From the NCBI RefSeq assembly GCF_004364245.1, contig NZ_SOAV01000001.1, positions 372,001 through 436,000 on the forward strand: a stretch of 64,000 nt of DNA. The letters run 5' to 3'. The notes under the pieces were generated by a model. That model saw only the letters and a program-made list of their open reading frames with translations. It was not told where the DNA came from and searched no databases. The first letter of the stretch is position 1, and each line of letters begins with the position of its first letter. Below are positions 8,651 to 19,735 of the stretch, in pieces. Both the position numbers and the translations under genes were made by a program. Origin of the DNA: Streptomyces sp. BK208. GTDB lineage: Bacteria > Actinomycetota > Actinomycetes > Streptomycetales > Streptomycetaceae.

Positions 8651-9982
8651 ATGCCCGGACGACCCAGCCGTCGCTCCGTGCTCGCCGCGATGACCGCCCT
8701 ACCCCTGACAGGAGCCGTGAGCGCCTGCAGCGGGGGGAACGGCGCATCGTCGGCCAGCACGGGCACCACCACCCGCATCACCTTCTGGTCCGCCCTGCGC
8801 GGCAGCCAGGAAGTGGTCGACGCGTTCAACCGCACCCACCGGAACGTCCAGGTGGAGTTCCAGCAGATCCCCTCCGGCGGGCAGGGCGGCTACGCCAAGC
8901 TCAGCAACGCCGCCCGGGCCGGCAACGCGCCCGACGTCGCCACCCTCGAGTACCCGCAGGTCCCGGGGTTCGCCATCGACGGCGTCGCCCGCGACATCAC
9001 CGACCTGGTCAGTGACGGCCTGCGCCGCAAGCTGCTGCCGCAGGCGCTCGGCCTGACCACCTTCGAACGCCGGGTGTTCGCCGTGCCGCTGGACGTCGAA
9101 CCCATGGTGATGCACTACCGCGCCGACCTTTTCGACCAGTACGGACTCGAAGTCGCTCGCACCTGGGAGGAGTTCGCCGAGCAGGCCGCCACCGTGCACC
9201 GCAAGGCGCCCGACCGCAGGCTGGTGCTCTTCCCCACCGACGGTATGACGCAGTTCGCCTGTTACGCCTGGCAGGCGGGCGCCCGGTGGTTCGACACCTC
9301 GAAGGGCGCCTGGAACGTCTCGCTCGCCGACGCGCCCTCCCGGCGGGTCGCCGCGTACTGGCAGGAACTGATCGACCGGGACGACGTCTTCCTGAACGCC
9401 GTCGAGAGCAGGCAGTCCGACGCGCAGATCGGCAACGGGCTGGTCCTCACCCGGCTCAGCGGCGCCTGGGACGCCGGCGCCCAGATGAACGCGCGGCCCG
9501 GGCAGAAGGGCCGGTGGCGGATCGCACCGCTGCCGCAGTGGGACACCGGCAGCCCCTCTGCCGGCACCCACGGCGGATCCACCTTCGCGATCACCCGGGA
9601 CAGCAGGCACCCGGAGGCCGCGATGGAGTTCATCGAGTGGCAGGTCTCCCACCCCGACGCCCTGCGCGCCCGGCTCTCCAGCGGCACCAGCAGCCAGTAC
9701 CCGGCCGCCCCCGGCCTGGTCGCGGTGGGCCGCGAGGCCTTCGACCGCTCGTACTACGGCGGCCAGGACATCTACGGCCTGTTCGAACAGGAGGCCGCGA
9801 AGATCGGCGACCAGTGGCTGTGGGGACCGCGGATGAGCGCCACCCAGAAGGTCATGCAGGACTCCTTCGCGCGCGTCGGCGGCGGCCAGGGCAGCCTCGT
9901 CGAGTCACTGCGCACCGCCCAGGAGGGCACCATGCCCGACCTCAAGGCCCTCGGCCTGTCCACCACCCAGCACAGCACCTGA
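8651..9982 (+). CDS. Carbohydrate ABC transporter solute-binding lipoprotein
   Basis: A 443-residue extracellular binding protein of the MalE/UgpB type. The signal peptide carries twin arginines (SRRSVLAAM) and a lipobox ending at Cys26 (TGAVSAC), so it is probably a Tat-exported lipoprotein. The body reads TRITFWSALRGSQEVVDAFNRTH, ARAGNAPDVATLEYPQVPGFA and SGAWDAGAQMNARPGQKGRWRIAPLPQW. It captures a sugar or oligosaccharide for the permeases at 10009 and 10992. No ATPase is encoded here; streptomycete sugar importers commonly share the MsiK ATPase encoded elsewhere. The exact sugar is unknown. Confidence 0.92.
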   Translation: MPGRPSRRSVLAAMTALPLTGAVSACSGGNGASSASTGTTTRITFWSALRGSQEVVDAFNRTHRNVQVEFQQIPSGGQGGYAKLSNAARAGNAPDVATLEYPQVPGFAIDGVARDITDLVSDGLRRKLLPQALGLTTFERRVFAVPLDVEPMVMHYRADLFDQYGLEVARTWEEFAEQAATVHRKAPDRRLVLFPTDGMTQFACYAWQAGARWFDTSKGAWNVSLADAPSRRVAAYWQELIDRDDVFLNAVESRQSDAQIGNGLVLTRLSGAWDAGAQMNARPGQKGRWRIAPLPQWDTGSPSAGTHGGSTFAITRDSRHPEAAMEFIEWQVSHPDALRARLSSGTSSQYPAAPGLVAVGREAFDRSYYGGQDIYGLFEQEAAKIGDQWLWGPRMSATQKVMQDSFARVGGGQGSLVESLRTAQEGTMPDLKALGLSTTQHST

Positions 9983-10008
9983 GCCGACGAAAGGCAGGTG
10001 ACACACCC

Positions 10009-10995
10009 ATGACCACCACCACCCACTCACGGGTGCCGGCCGGCGCCGCCCGCGCCGCCTCCCCGGCGCCCGGGGCCGCGGGCCTGCGGGCCCGAAGAGC
10101 GGCCAAGCGCCGTCAACTGACCGCCGCCGGCGTCCTGATGACGCCGTTCTTCGCCCTGCTGGTCACCGTCTTCCTGATCCCCGTCGGCACCGCCGTCTAC
10201 CTCAGCTTCTTCAGCGACGACCAGCCCGGCCTCGGCTTCGGCCCCGAACGCACGGTCTTCGTCGGGCTGCGCTCCTACGCCGCCGTCCTCACCGACCCCA
10301 CCTTCCTCGGCGGGCTGGGCACGGTCGCCCTGTACTGCCTGATCTACATCCCGCTGATGGTCCTCGGCGCACTCGCCCTCGCCCTGCTCCTGGACTCCGG
10401 CGTGGTCCGGCTGCGCGGCCTCGCCCAGCTCGGGCTGTTCCTGCCGCACGCGGTGCCCGGCATCATCGCGGCGCTGATCTGGCTCTACCTGTACACGCCC
10501 GGCATCAGCCCGGTGATCGAGCTGTTCGCCAAGGGCGACATAACGGTCGACTTCCTGGGCGTGCACACGGTCGTCCCGTCCATCGTGAACATCGCCCTGT
10601 GGAGCAACCTCGGCTACAACATGGTGGTCTTCTACGCCGCCCTCCAGGCCGTGCCCCGCGAGGTGATCGAGGCGTCCGTCGTGGACGGCGCCGGGCCGGT
10701 GCGCACCGCGCTCCAGGTCAAGACGCCGCTGGTACGGGCGTCCATCGTGATGGTCTCGATCTTCACCCTGATCTGGGCGCTCCAGCTGTTCACCGAGCCG
10801 ATGCTGCTCAGCCAGTCCTCGCCGATGATCAACTCGCGGTTCTCGCCCAGCATGTACATCTACGACGCGGCCTTCACCCGCAACAACTACAGCCTCGCCG
10901 CGGCCGCCTCGGTGGTCCTGCTGGTGTGCACCATCGCCCTGTCCTACGGCGTCACCCGTTTCACCGGCCGCGCCGACTCCGAGGAGGCCCGATGA
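10009..10995 (+). CDS. Sugar ABC transporter permease, MalF type
   Basis: A 328-residue inner-membrane permease with about six transmembrane helices, the first near residues 42-65 (LMTPFFALLVTVFLIPVGTAVYLSFF). The EAA loop that docks the ATPase is EVIEASVVDGAGPVRTALQVKTPL at about 222-245. The ATG at 10009 is chosen because the frame upstream is shadow of the binding-protein gene. It begins 26 bp after that gene and overlaps the next permease by 4 bp. Confidence 0.92.
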   Translation: MTTTTHSRVPAGAARAASPAPGAAGLRARRAAKRRQLTAAGVLMTPFFALLVTVFLIPVGTAVYLSFFSDDQPGLGFGPERTVFVGLRSYAAVLTDPTFLGGLGTVALYCLIYIPLMVLGALALALLLDSGVVRLRGLAQLGLFLPHAVPGIIAALIWLYLYTPGISPVIELFAKGDITVDFLGVHTVVPSIVNIALWSNLGYNMVVFYAALQAVPREVIEASVVDGAGPVRTALQVKTPLVRASIVMVSIFTLIWALQLFTEPMLLSQSSPMINSRFSPSMYIYDAAFTRNNYSLAAAASVVLLVCTIALSYGVTRFTGRADSEEAR

Positions 10996-11855
10996 GCGCC
11001 GCCGACAGCTCCCTGCTCCGCCCGAGGCTGCTGGGGAGGGCGACCGTCAACGTGGTCGTCGCTGTCTCTGTCCTCTACACCCTGCTGCCGGTGCTGTGGC
11101 TGGTGCTGGCCTCGGCCAAGAACCGCGACGCGCTGTTCAGCAGCGACCTGCTGTCCCTGAGCGACTTCTCCCTCCTGCAGAACCTCCGGGACGTCTTCGC
11201 CATGGACGGCGGGCTGTACGGCCGCTGGTACGTCAACAGCCTGCTGTACGCGGTGATCGGCGCCGCCGTCGGCGCACTGGTGAGCGTGGCCTGCGGCTAC
11301 GCCTTCGACAAGTACCGCTTCCGGCACAAGGAGAAGCTGTTCGGCCTGGTGCTGGCGGCGGTGATGGTGCCGCAGACCGTGCTCGCGCTGCCGCTGTACC
11401 TGATGGCGTCCGAGGCCGGCCTGGTCAACACCTTCTGGGCGGTCTTCATCCCGGTGCTGTTCAATCCGTTCGGTGTCTACCTCGGCCGGATCTTCGCGCG
11501 CGGCTACGTGCCGGACGAGGTGCTGGAGGCGGCCCGGGTGGACGGTGCCGGCGAGCTGACCACGTACGCCCGGGTGGCGTTCAGGATGCTGGGCCCGGGT
11601 CTGATCACCGTCTTCCTGTTCCAGCTGACCGCGATCTGGAACAACTTCTTCCTGCCCATGGTGATGCTGTCCGACCAGGACCTGTATCCCGTCAGTCTCG
11701 GCCTGTACCAGTGGAACAGCTCGGCCTCCGTGTCGCCCGAGTACTACCCCGTGGTCATCATGGGCTCACTGCTCGCCGTACTGCCGCTCATTCTCGCCTT
11801 CGTGCTGCTCCAGCGCTTCTGGCGCAGCGGCCTGACCGCCGGAGCCGTCAAGTGA
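10992..11855 (+). CDS. Sugar ABC transporter permease, MalG type
   Basis: A 287-residue permease partner of the preceding gene. Transmembrane helices include VNVVVAVSVLYTLLPVLWLVLASA near the N terminus. The EAA loop is VLEAARVDGAGELTTYARVAFRMLGPG at about 177-203, and the ending LLQRFWRSGLTAGAVK is the usual MalG-type C terminus. Both ends overlap neighbouring genes by 4 bp, placing it in the middle of the operon with the hydroxyacid dehydrogenase and the DUF2264 protein. Confidence 0.92.
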   Translation: MSAADSSLLRPRLLGRATVNVVVAVSVLYTLLPVLWLVLASAKNRDALFSSDLLSLSDFSLLQNLRDVFAMDGGLYGRWYVNSLLYAVIGAAVGALVSVACGYAFDKYRFRHKEKLFGLVLAAVMVPQTVLALPLYLMASEAGLVNTFWAVFIPVLFNPFGVYLGRIFARGYVPDEVLEAARVDGAGELTTYARVAFRMLGPGLITVFLFQLTAIWNNFFLPMVMLSDQDLYPVSLGLYQWNSSASVSPEYYPVVIMGSLLAVLPLILAFVLLQRFWRSGLTAGAVK

Positions 11856-12883
11856 CCGTGCACGACCCAGGACCCGGCCCCCGGCCCCGTGCCGCCGTGG
11901 CCATGTCCCCGGACGCCGCCTCGGCCGTCCTCGATCCCCAGTCCCTGGCCGCGTTCCGCCGGGTGTGCGACCTGGCGCCGTTCCCGGTGCTCGACGACCT
12001 GACCACGGCGCGGGCGAGATCCGTGCTGGCGGACGTGGAGCTGCTGATCACCGGGTGGGGCTGTCCGCCGCTGGACGCGGACGTGCTGCGGTCGGCGCCC
12101 CGGCTGCGGGCCGTGGTGCACACGGCGGGCAGCGTCCGCGGGCACGTCACGGACGCGTGCTGGGAGCGGGGGATCGAGGTCTCCTCGGCCGCCGCGGCCA
12201 ACGCGCTGCCGGTGGCCGAGTACACCCTCGGCATGATCCTGCTGAGCGGCAAGCGGGTGCTGGAGCGGGCCCGCGACTACCGGGTGTCCCGGACGCGCGG
12301 CGACTGGCTGCGCACCTCGCGCGGCGTCGGCAACTACCGCCGCACGGTGGGCGTCCTGTCCGCCTCGCTGATCGGCCGCCGGGTCGTCGAGCTGCTGCGG
12401 CCGCACGACGTCGAGATCCTGCTGCACGACCCGTTCGTGAGCGACGCGGAGGCGGCCGGCCTCGGCGTCGAGGCCGTGGAGCTGCCGGAGCTGTTCGCGC
12501 GGTGCGACACCGTCAGCGTGCACACCCCGCTGCTGCCCACGACCCGTGGTCTGGTGAGCCGTCCGCTGATCGACGCGATGCCCGCCGACGCGGTGCTGAT
12601 CAACACCTCCCGGGGAGCGGTGATCGACCAGGAGGCGCTCACCGACGCCGTCGTGGCCGGCCGCATCCGGGCCGTGCTGGACGTCACCGACCCCGAGGCG
12701 CTGCCGCCGGACCACCCGCTGTGGGACTGCGAGAACGCCCTGATCACTCCGCACCTCGCCGGCTCCGAGGGCAACGAGTGGCGCCGTCTGGCCGACCTCG
12801 CCCTCGCCGAGACGACCCGCTGGGCGTCCGGTTCCGGCTTTCTCCATCCCGTACGACGCGAAAGGCTGGCGTTCCTGGCATGA
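11852..12883 (+). CDS. D-isomer-specific 2-hydroxyacid dehydrogenase family protein
   Basis: A 343-residue member of the NAD-dependent D-2-hydroxyacid dehydrogenase family. The catalytic triad is recognisable: R254 in INTSRGAVID, E282 in VTDPEALP and H301 in ITPHLAG. The usual GxGxxG nucleotide loop is changed: residues 167-175 read GVLSASLIG, with Ser-Ala-Ser where Gly-x-Gly is normal. GAS-type variants may occur in this actinobacterial branch, but double loss of glycine is notable. It may act on a sugar acid released from the imported compound (inference). Start is the GTG overlapping the permease stop. Confidence 0.85.
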   Translation: MTVHDPGPGPRPRAAVAMSPDAASAVLDPQSLAAFRRVCDLAPFPVLDDLTTARARSVLADVELLITGWGCPPLDADVLRSAPRLRAVVHTAGSVRGHVTDACWERGIEVSSAAAANALPVAEYTLGMILLSGKRVLERARDYRVSRTRGDWLRTSRGVGNYRRTVGVLSASLIGRRVVELLRPHDVEILLHDPFVSDAEAAGLGVEAVELPELFARCDTVSVHTPLLPTTRGLVSRPLIDAMPADAVLINTSRGAVIDQEALTDAVVAGRIRAVLDVTDPEALPPDHPLWDCENALITPHLAGSEGNEWRRLADLALAETTRWASGSGFLHPVRRERLAFLA

Positions 12884-14790
12884 GCATCCCGTTCGAACTG
12901 CCCCCCGAGGACCGTGCGTCGAGCTCGTACACCGGTTACACCCGCGCCCACTGGGAGGCCGTCGCGGACGGGCTGCTGTGGGCCGCGTGGCGCTGGAGCA
13001 CCCCCGGCCGCGCGCTGCTGGACCTGCCGGGCCGGCCCTCGCGTTCGGGGGTGCGCTCCGACGGTCTCGAGGGGTTCGCGCGGACGTTCCTCGCGGCGGG
13101 CTTCCGGGTCGCCGGGGCGGGCGGCGCGGACCCCCGCGGCTGGCTGGACCGTTACGCGGAGGGTCTCGCCGCGGGCACCCTCACCCCCGGCCGGGAGGAC
13201 ACCGAGTCCTGGCCGGTGATCCTCGACCACGACGTGCAGGGCCAGCCCATGGTCGAGTCGGCGTCGGTGGCGCTCGGGCTGCGGCTGACCGCGCCGTGGC
13301 TGTGGAAGCACCTCGACTCCGGCGTGCAGGACCGGGTTGAGGAGTGGCTGCGCGGTGCGCTGCGGCACGTGCCGGCGCCCAACAACTGGTACCTGTTCCC
13401 CTACACGGTCGCCGGGTTCCTGGAGTCCGTCGGCCGGGGCGACGCCGAGACGGCCGCGGCCCGGGAGCGGGCGCTGGAGCTGATGGAGGGCTGGTACCGG
13501 GGGGAGGGCTGGTACGCCGACGGCGACGGACGCGCCTTCGACCACTACAACGGGTGGACCCTGCACCTCTACCCGGTGCTGGACGCCCACCTGGGCGGCG
13601 ACACCGACGCCCTCGCCCGGTACGGGGACCGGCTGCGGGCCCACCTCGACGGCTTCGCCCTGATGTTCGGGGCCGACGGGGCGCCGCTGCACTTCGGCCG
13701 CTCGCTCACCTACCGCTTCGCCGCGTCGGCGGCCGTGGGCCTGGGCGCCCTCACCGGGCACACGCCGCTGACGCCGGGTGCCTCGCGGCGGCTGGTGAGC
13801 GGCAGCCTGCGGTACTTCGTGGACCGCGGGGCGCTGACGGACGAGGGGCTGCTGAGCCTGGGCTGGTACGGCCCGCACGAGGCGACCCTGCAGGAGTACT
13901 CGGGTCCCGCCTCCCCGTACTGGGCGTCGAAGGCGTTCGTGTCCCTCCTCGCCCCGGCGGAGCACCCGCTGTGGACGGCGGCGGAGGAGCCCGCACCGGT
14001 GGAGCAGGCGGACCGGGTCCTGGCGCTGACCGCGCCGGGGCTGCTGGTGCAGGCGACCCGCGGCGACGGGATCGTACGGCTGCACAACCACGGCAGCGAC
14101 CATGTCCGGCCGCACGAGGGCGAGTCGGCCGCCGAGGACGACCCGCACTACGGGCGGCAGGCCTACTCGACGCGGACGGGTCCCACGGCGCGGCAGAACG
14201 TGGCCGACAACCACCTGTCGGTCGAGGTGAACGGCCGGTCCAGTGTGCGGCGCCGCGTCCGGCCGCTGGGCGTGGGGCAGGGCGACGGCTGGGGCTGGGC
14301 GGCGTCCTGGCACCGGCCCGTGTTCAGGGGCGGGCCGCCCATGGTGCCGGGGCTGCGGGTGGAGAGCGTGACCGTGGCCCGGGGACCGTACGAGCTGCGG
14401 GTGCACCGGGTGGTCGGCGCGCCGCCCGGAGCGCGGGTCACGCACACCGGGTGGGCCACGGGCCCCGAGGAGTCGCTGACCTCGACGCTGCACGGCCTGT
14501 ACGGCTGGGAGCCCGGAACGGAGACCGTGCGTGCCCCGCAGGGCACCGCGTACGTGCCGTGGGCGGAGCTGCCCCGGCTGTCCGGCGCGGCGGGCGGCAC
14601 CTCCGTGCACGTCGGGCTGGCCGCGCTGACGGGGGAACCGGTGGTCGCCCCGGCCGCCGCCGCGGTGACGGAGGTGGTGCCCGGCGAGGACGGCGTGGAG
14701 GTGGTCTGGGCGGACGGCGCCCGCACCCGGGTCTCGTTCGGCCCGGTGGGGGTGACGCACACGGAGGGACAGGACCTGTCACTGAGGTGA
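12880..14790 (+). CDS. DUF2264 protein, likely glycan-metabolising
   Basis: A 636-residue protein with the DUF2264 pattern: TGYTRAHWEAVADGLLWAAWRW and SDGLEGFARTFL near the N terminus, NNWYLFPYTVAGFLESVG, then YRGEGWYADGDGRAFDHYNGWTLHLYPVLDAHL around residues 205-240. These helical-toroid domains resemble unsaturated-glucuronyl hydrolase and heparinase-like folds. The C-terminal 250 residues are beta-rich (HNHGSDHVRPHEGE, VRVHRVV-like). No signal peptide is seen, so it acts in the cytoplasm on imported material. It is last in the ABC operon and overlaps the dehydrogenase by 4 bp. Substrate unknown. Confidence 0.82.
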   Translation: MSIPFELPPEDRASSSYTGYTRAHWEAVADGLLWAAWRWSTPGRALLDLPGRPSRSGVRSDGLEGFARTFLAAGFRVAGAGGADPRGWLDRYAEGLAAGTLTPGREDTESWPVILDHDVQGQPMVESASVALGLRLTAPWLWKHLDSGVQDRVEEWLRGALRHVPAPNNWYLFPYTVAGFLESVGRGDAETAAARERALELMEGWYRGEGWYADGDGRAFDHYNGWTLHLYPVLDAHLGGDTDALARYGDRLRAHLDGFALMFGADGAPLHFGRSLTYRFAASAAVGLGALTGHTPLTPGASRRLVSGSLRYFVDRGALTDEGLLSLGWYGPHEATLQEYSGPASPYWASKAFVSLLAPAEHPLWTAAEEPAPVEQADRVLALTAPGLLVQATRGDGIVRLHNHGSDHVRPHEGESAAEDDPHYGRQAYSTRTGPTARQNVADNHLSVEVNGRSSVRRRVRPLGVGQGDGWGWAASWHRPVFRGGPPMVPGLRVESVTVARGPYELRVHRVVGAPPGARVTHTGWATGPEESLTSTLHGLYGWEPGTETVRAPQGTAYVPWAELPRLSGAAGGTSVHVGLAALTGEPVVAPAAAAVTEVVPGEDGVEVVWADGARTRVSFGPVGVTHTEGQDLSLR

Positions 14791-14849
14791 CCGTGGTCGG
14801 CGCGAGTCCTGCGCGGTTCGGTGGGAGCGTACGCCCATGGATCCGACGG

Positions 14850-15302
14850 TCAGGAGGGCGTCGCATCTCCCGGTTCGCAGGCGCCGATGCCCGTGGCGGA
14901 TCGGGTGACTGCGCCGTGCTCGCCGGTGCCGGTGGACGGGCTGCCGGTCATGGTGGCGACCGCTTCGGCCGCCGTGGCGTGGACCGGCAGGACCGCGTCG
15001 ACTCCGGTGAGGACGAGCATGCGCATCAGGCGGTCGGGGACGTTGGCGATCCGGAGTTCACCGCCCGCCTCCTGGGCGGCGTGCCAGAGGCCGATGAGCG
15101 CGCCCAGACCCGCGGAGTCGCAGAAGCCGACCTGCGACAGGTCCAGAACCAGGTGGGGGCACCCCTGTCGGATGATCTCCCGGGCGTCGTGGCGCAGGGT
15201 GTCCGCGGTGTGCATGTCCATGTCGCCGACGACGGCGGCGACGGCGAGGCCGGGGCAGGGATGCTGGACGGTCAGCTGCAGCGTGTCGGTCACGTCGGTC
15301 AT
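14850..15302 (-). CDS. STAS-domain anti-sigma factor antagonist
   Basis: A 150-residue STAS protein. VVGDMDMHTADTLRHDAREIIRQGCPHLVLDLSQVGFCDSAGLGALIGLWH contains the conserved phosphorylatable serine in DSAGL. Such proteins bind anti-sigma kinases and release sigma factors when dephosphorylated. The gene directly follows a SpoIIE-type phosphatase on the same strand, with stop and start overlapping (TGATG), so the phosphatase may act on it. A GTG at 15305 is an alternative start. The C-terminal 35 residues are Gly/Thr-rich and probably disordered. Confidence 0.9.
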   Translation of the reverse strand: MTDVTDTLQLTVQHPCPGLAVAAVVGDMDMHTADTLRHDAREIIRQGCPHLVLDLSQVGFCDSAGLGALIGLWHAAQEAGGELRIANVPDRLMRMLVLTGVDAVLPVHATAAEAVATMTGSPSTGTGEHGAVTRSATGIGACEPGDATPS

Positions 15303-16762
15303 CACTCCTGGCCGAAGTGTTCGGGCGCGGCGGCGGTGTGTGCGGTGGCGGAGACACTGCCGTCGGGTGTGGTGTCGGGGTGGGGGACGGACAGGGCCAG
15401 CAAGGCCACGTCGTCGCCGGCTCCGTCGGGCAGCGAGGCCAGCAGGGCGATGCTGTCTTCGACCAGGGAGGCGGCGGTGACGGGCCCGGTGCGCTGGTGG
15501 AGGAAGCCGGTCAGGCCGTCGTCACCGAGCATGGCGCCCTCGGTGGTGCGGGCTTCGATCAGCCCGTCGGTGTAGAGGAACAGGCTTTCCCCGGCCGTCA
15601 GCAGGAACGTGGTCCGGGCGAAGGGTGCCTGCGGAAAGGCGCCGACGAGCATGCCGCCCTTGGGGCGTACGGACCTCACCCAGACGGAGCCGCTGTCGTC
15701 GGGGCGGACATGGTAGGCGGGAGGGTGGCCGCCGGTGGCGACGGTGACGGTGAAGCCGCCGTCCTCCCGGGGCTCCAGGAGGCCGAAGACGACGGTGCAG
15801 AAGCGGCGGCCGGCGGTGCCGTCGGTGAGCAGCATGGTGTTGAGCGCGCTCAGCACGGTGACGGGGTCGGCGTTGATCTGGGCCGCGGTGCGCAGGGTGT
15901 GGCGGGCCAGGGCGGTGACGGTCGCGGCCTCGGGCCCCTTGCCGCACACGTCACCGAGGAAGAACGCCCAGCGGTCGCCGTCGAGGGGGAAGACGTCGTA
16001 GAAGTCGCCGCCCACGTCGTGGGCGGAGGCGGTGCGGTAGTGGCAGGCGAGCTCGAGACCCGGCACCACAGGAAGGGCCGGGGGCAGCAGGGTGCGCTGG
16101 AGGGTGGAGGCGAACGCGGCGATGGCGGCCTTGTCCTGCTCCGCCTTCTCCCGGGCCGCTCGTTCCGCCTCGGCCTGCCGTCTTTCCGCCTCCCGGCGGG
16201 CCTGCTCGTCGCGCAGTGCGCGCAGCGCCGACAGCCGCAGCTCCATCTCGTCCAGCACGATCGCGGCGAGATCGGCGAGAGTGGCCGTGTCCTCCTCGGT
16301 GATCGAGCGCGGCCGGGTGTCGAGAACGTTGACCGTGCCCAGCCGGTGCCCGTCGGGGGTGACGATCGGTGCGGCGGCGTAGAAGCGCACCCCCATCTCT
16401 CCGGCTACCAGCGGATTGCCCGCCGCGACGGGGTCCTTGAGAGTGTCGGGGATGACCATCGTGTCGTCGCGCAGGATCGCCGAGCCGCACAGGCCCGGAT
16501 CACGGCCGATCTCCGCGACGCCCTCCAGGCCGTGGGCGGCCTTGAACCAGATGCGGTCGGTGTCCACGATCGTGACGGTCGCCACCGGCACGTCGAAGAG
16601 CCGGGCGGCCATCGCCGCCACCCGGTCGAACGCGCCGTCGGGCGGAGTGTCGAGGATGTCGTAGCGGCGCACCGCCGCTATACGGGCCGCCTCCGTATCC
16701 GGGTCGGGGACCAGCTCGGGGCGGCGCCCGGGAGCCGGGTCGGTGGCCGATGCCTGTTGCAT
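15302..16762 (-). CDS. GAF-domain PP2C/SpoIIE-type serine phosphatase
   Basis: A 486-residue cytosolic phosphatase. A GAF sensor covers about residues 20-170 (YDILDTPPDGAFDRVAAMAARLFDVPVATVTIVD, WFKAAHGL). A coiled-coil linker rich in EARREAERRQAEAE follows, then the PP2C domain from about 215, with VGGDFYDVFPL and LGDVCGKGPEAA metal-binding aspartates and GDDVALLAL at the end. Predicted role: dephosphorylation of an STAS antagonist, most likely its downstream neighbour. The ATG at 16762 follows GAGAGGAAA and is preferred over the open frame to 16837. Confidence 0.9.
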   Translation of the reverse strand: MQQASATDPAPGRRPELVPDPDTEAARIAAVRRYDILDTPPDGAFDRVAAMAARLFDVPVATVTIVDTDRIWFKAAHGLEGVAEIGRDPGLCGSAILRDDTMVIPDTLKDPVAAGNPLVAGEMGVRFYAAAPIVTPDGHRLGTVNVLDTRPRSITEEDTATLADLAAIVLDEMELRLSALRALRDEQARREAERRQAEAERAAREKAEQDKAAIAAFASTLQRTLLPPALPVVPGLELACHYRTASAHDVGGDFYDVFPLDGDRWAFFLGDVCGKGPEAATVTALARHTLRTAAQINADPVTVLSALNTMLLTDGTAGRRFCTVVFGLLEPREDGGFTVTVATGGHPPAYHVRPDDSGSVWVRSVRPKGGMLVGAFPQAPFARTTFLLTAGESLFLYTDGLIEARTTEGAMLGDDGLTGFLHQRTGPVTAASLVEDSIALLASLPDGAGDDVALLALSVPHPDTTPDGSVSATAHTAAAPEHFGQE

Positions 16763-17037
16763 GGTCGGCTTTCCTCTCCGTCGATGGGCTGCCGCCGTAC
16801 ACGGCACGAACCGACGCAGCCTAGAGCGCCCACGCACCCGAACGCCAATGCCGTTCGTCAGCCGGGCCCCCGACGCGGCTTCCCGCCCGGTGACGCGGCC
16901 ACTTCCGCGGCCGCGGTCGGGGCCCTTCGCCCTGTCCGCTCCCGGGTGGCGCCGCTCCCCCGCACGCCCGCCCCCGGTGGCGCGCCGCCCCCGTGCCGGT
17001 GACGCTGGGACGGCACCCGTGAGAAGGAGCCGTTCCC

Positions 17038-17265
17038 ATGCGCAAGACCTCCTGCACCGTGATCGCGGCCCTCGCCGTGTGGATGCTGTGCGCCGCCGGG
17101 GCGGATGCGGCGGTGCTCCGCGTCCCGGGCCTCCCGGGCGAGGTGACGGCGGCCGAGTGCATCCAGGGCGGCGGACTGATCATCGTCTCGGCGGACGGGG
17201 AGGGGACCGGCTCGTTCACGAAGCTCTGCCGGGGCGGCATCCACGACGGGCAGACCATCACCTGA
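17038..17265 (+). CDS. Small secreted protein, two cysteines
   Basis: A 75-residue protein with a clear signal peptide (MRKTSCTVIAALAVWMLCAAGADA, cleavage near residue 24). The mature part is about 50 residues and holds two cysteines (AEC and KLC), which could form one disulfide, and ends GGIHDGQTIT. The ATG follows GAAGGAG. I do not recognise a family with a known function. The 275 bp before it, shared with the divergent phosphatase gene, show no clear operator. Confidence 0.7.
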   Translation: MRKTSCTVIAALAVWMLCAAGADAAVLRVPGLPGEVTAAECIQGGGLIIVSADGEGTGSFTKLCRGGIHDGQTIT

Positions 17266-17293
17266 GCCCGGCCTCCTCCTTTCCCGCACCCAT

Positions 17294-17318
17294 GCCTTGA
17301 CTCCCGAACGCTGGGTAC
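17294..17318 (+). promoter_or_regulatory. SigmaB-like promoter upstream of catalase
   Basis: GCCT at 17294-17297, a 15-bp spacer and GGGTAC at 17313-17318 match the streptomycete sigmaB consensus GNNT-N14-16-GGGTAC/T. The site lies 83 bp before the catalase ATG. Match is seen; sigma factor use is inference. Confidence 0.55.
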
Positions 17319-17401
17319 GCGGTCACGGCCCCACCACGGCAGTCGGTACTCGAACACGACCGGGCGCGAGCAACGGCCCGCCCAGAAACGGAGAAAGGCC
17401 G

Positions 17402-19681
<2,280 letters not shown>

Positions 19682-19690
19682 TCCACCGGG

Positions 19691-19730
19691 CCGCGGGGCC
19701 GGACGCCGATGCGGGCGTCCGGCCCCGCGG
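19691..19730. terminator. Bidirectional hairpin between katE and lipid kinase
   Basis: Two perfect 17-bp arms (19691-19707 and 19714-19730) flank a 6-nt loop GATGCG. It lies between the ends of convergent genes and can serve both. Confidence 0.8.
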
Positions 19731-19735
19731 TGTGT

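Noticed and set aside
12334..14760. 808-residue minus-strand open frame
   Set aside because: It lies opposite the hydroxyacid dehydrogenase and DUF2264 genes and has no recognisable domain; the sequence is low-complexity Arg/Gly/His.
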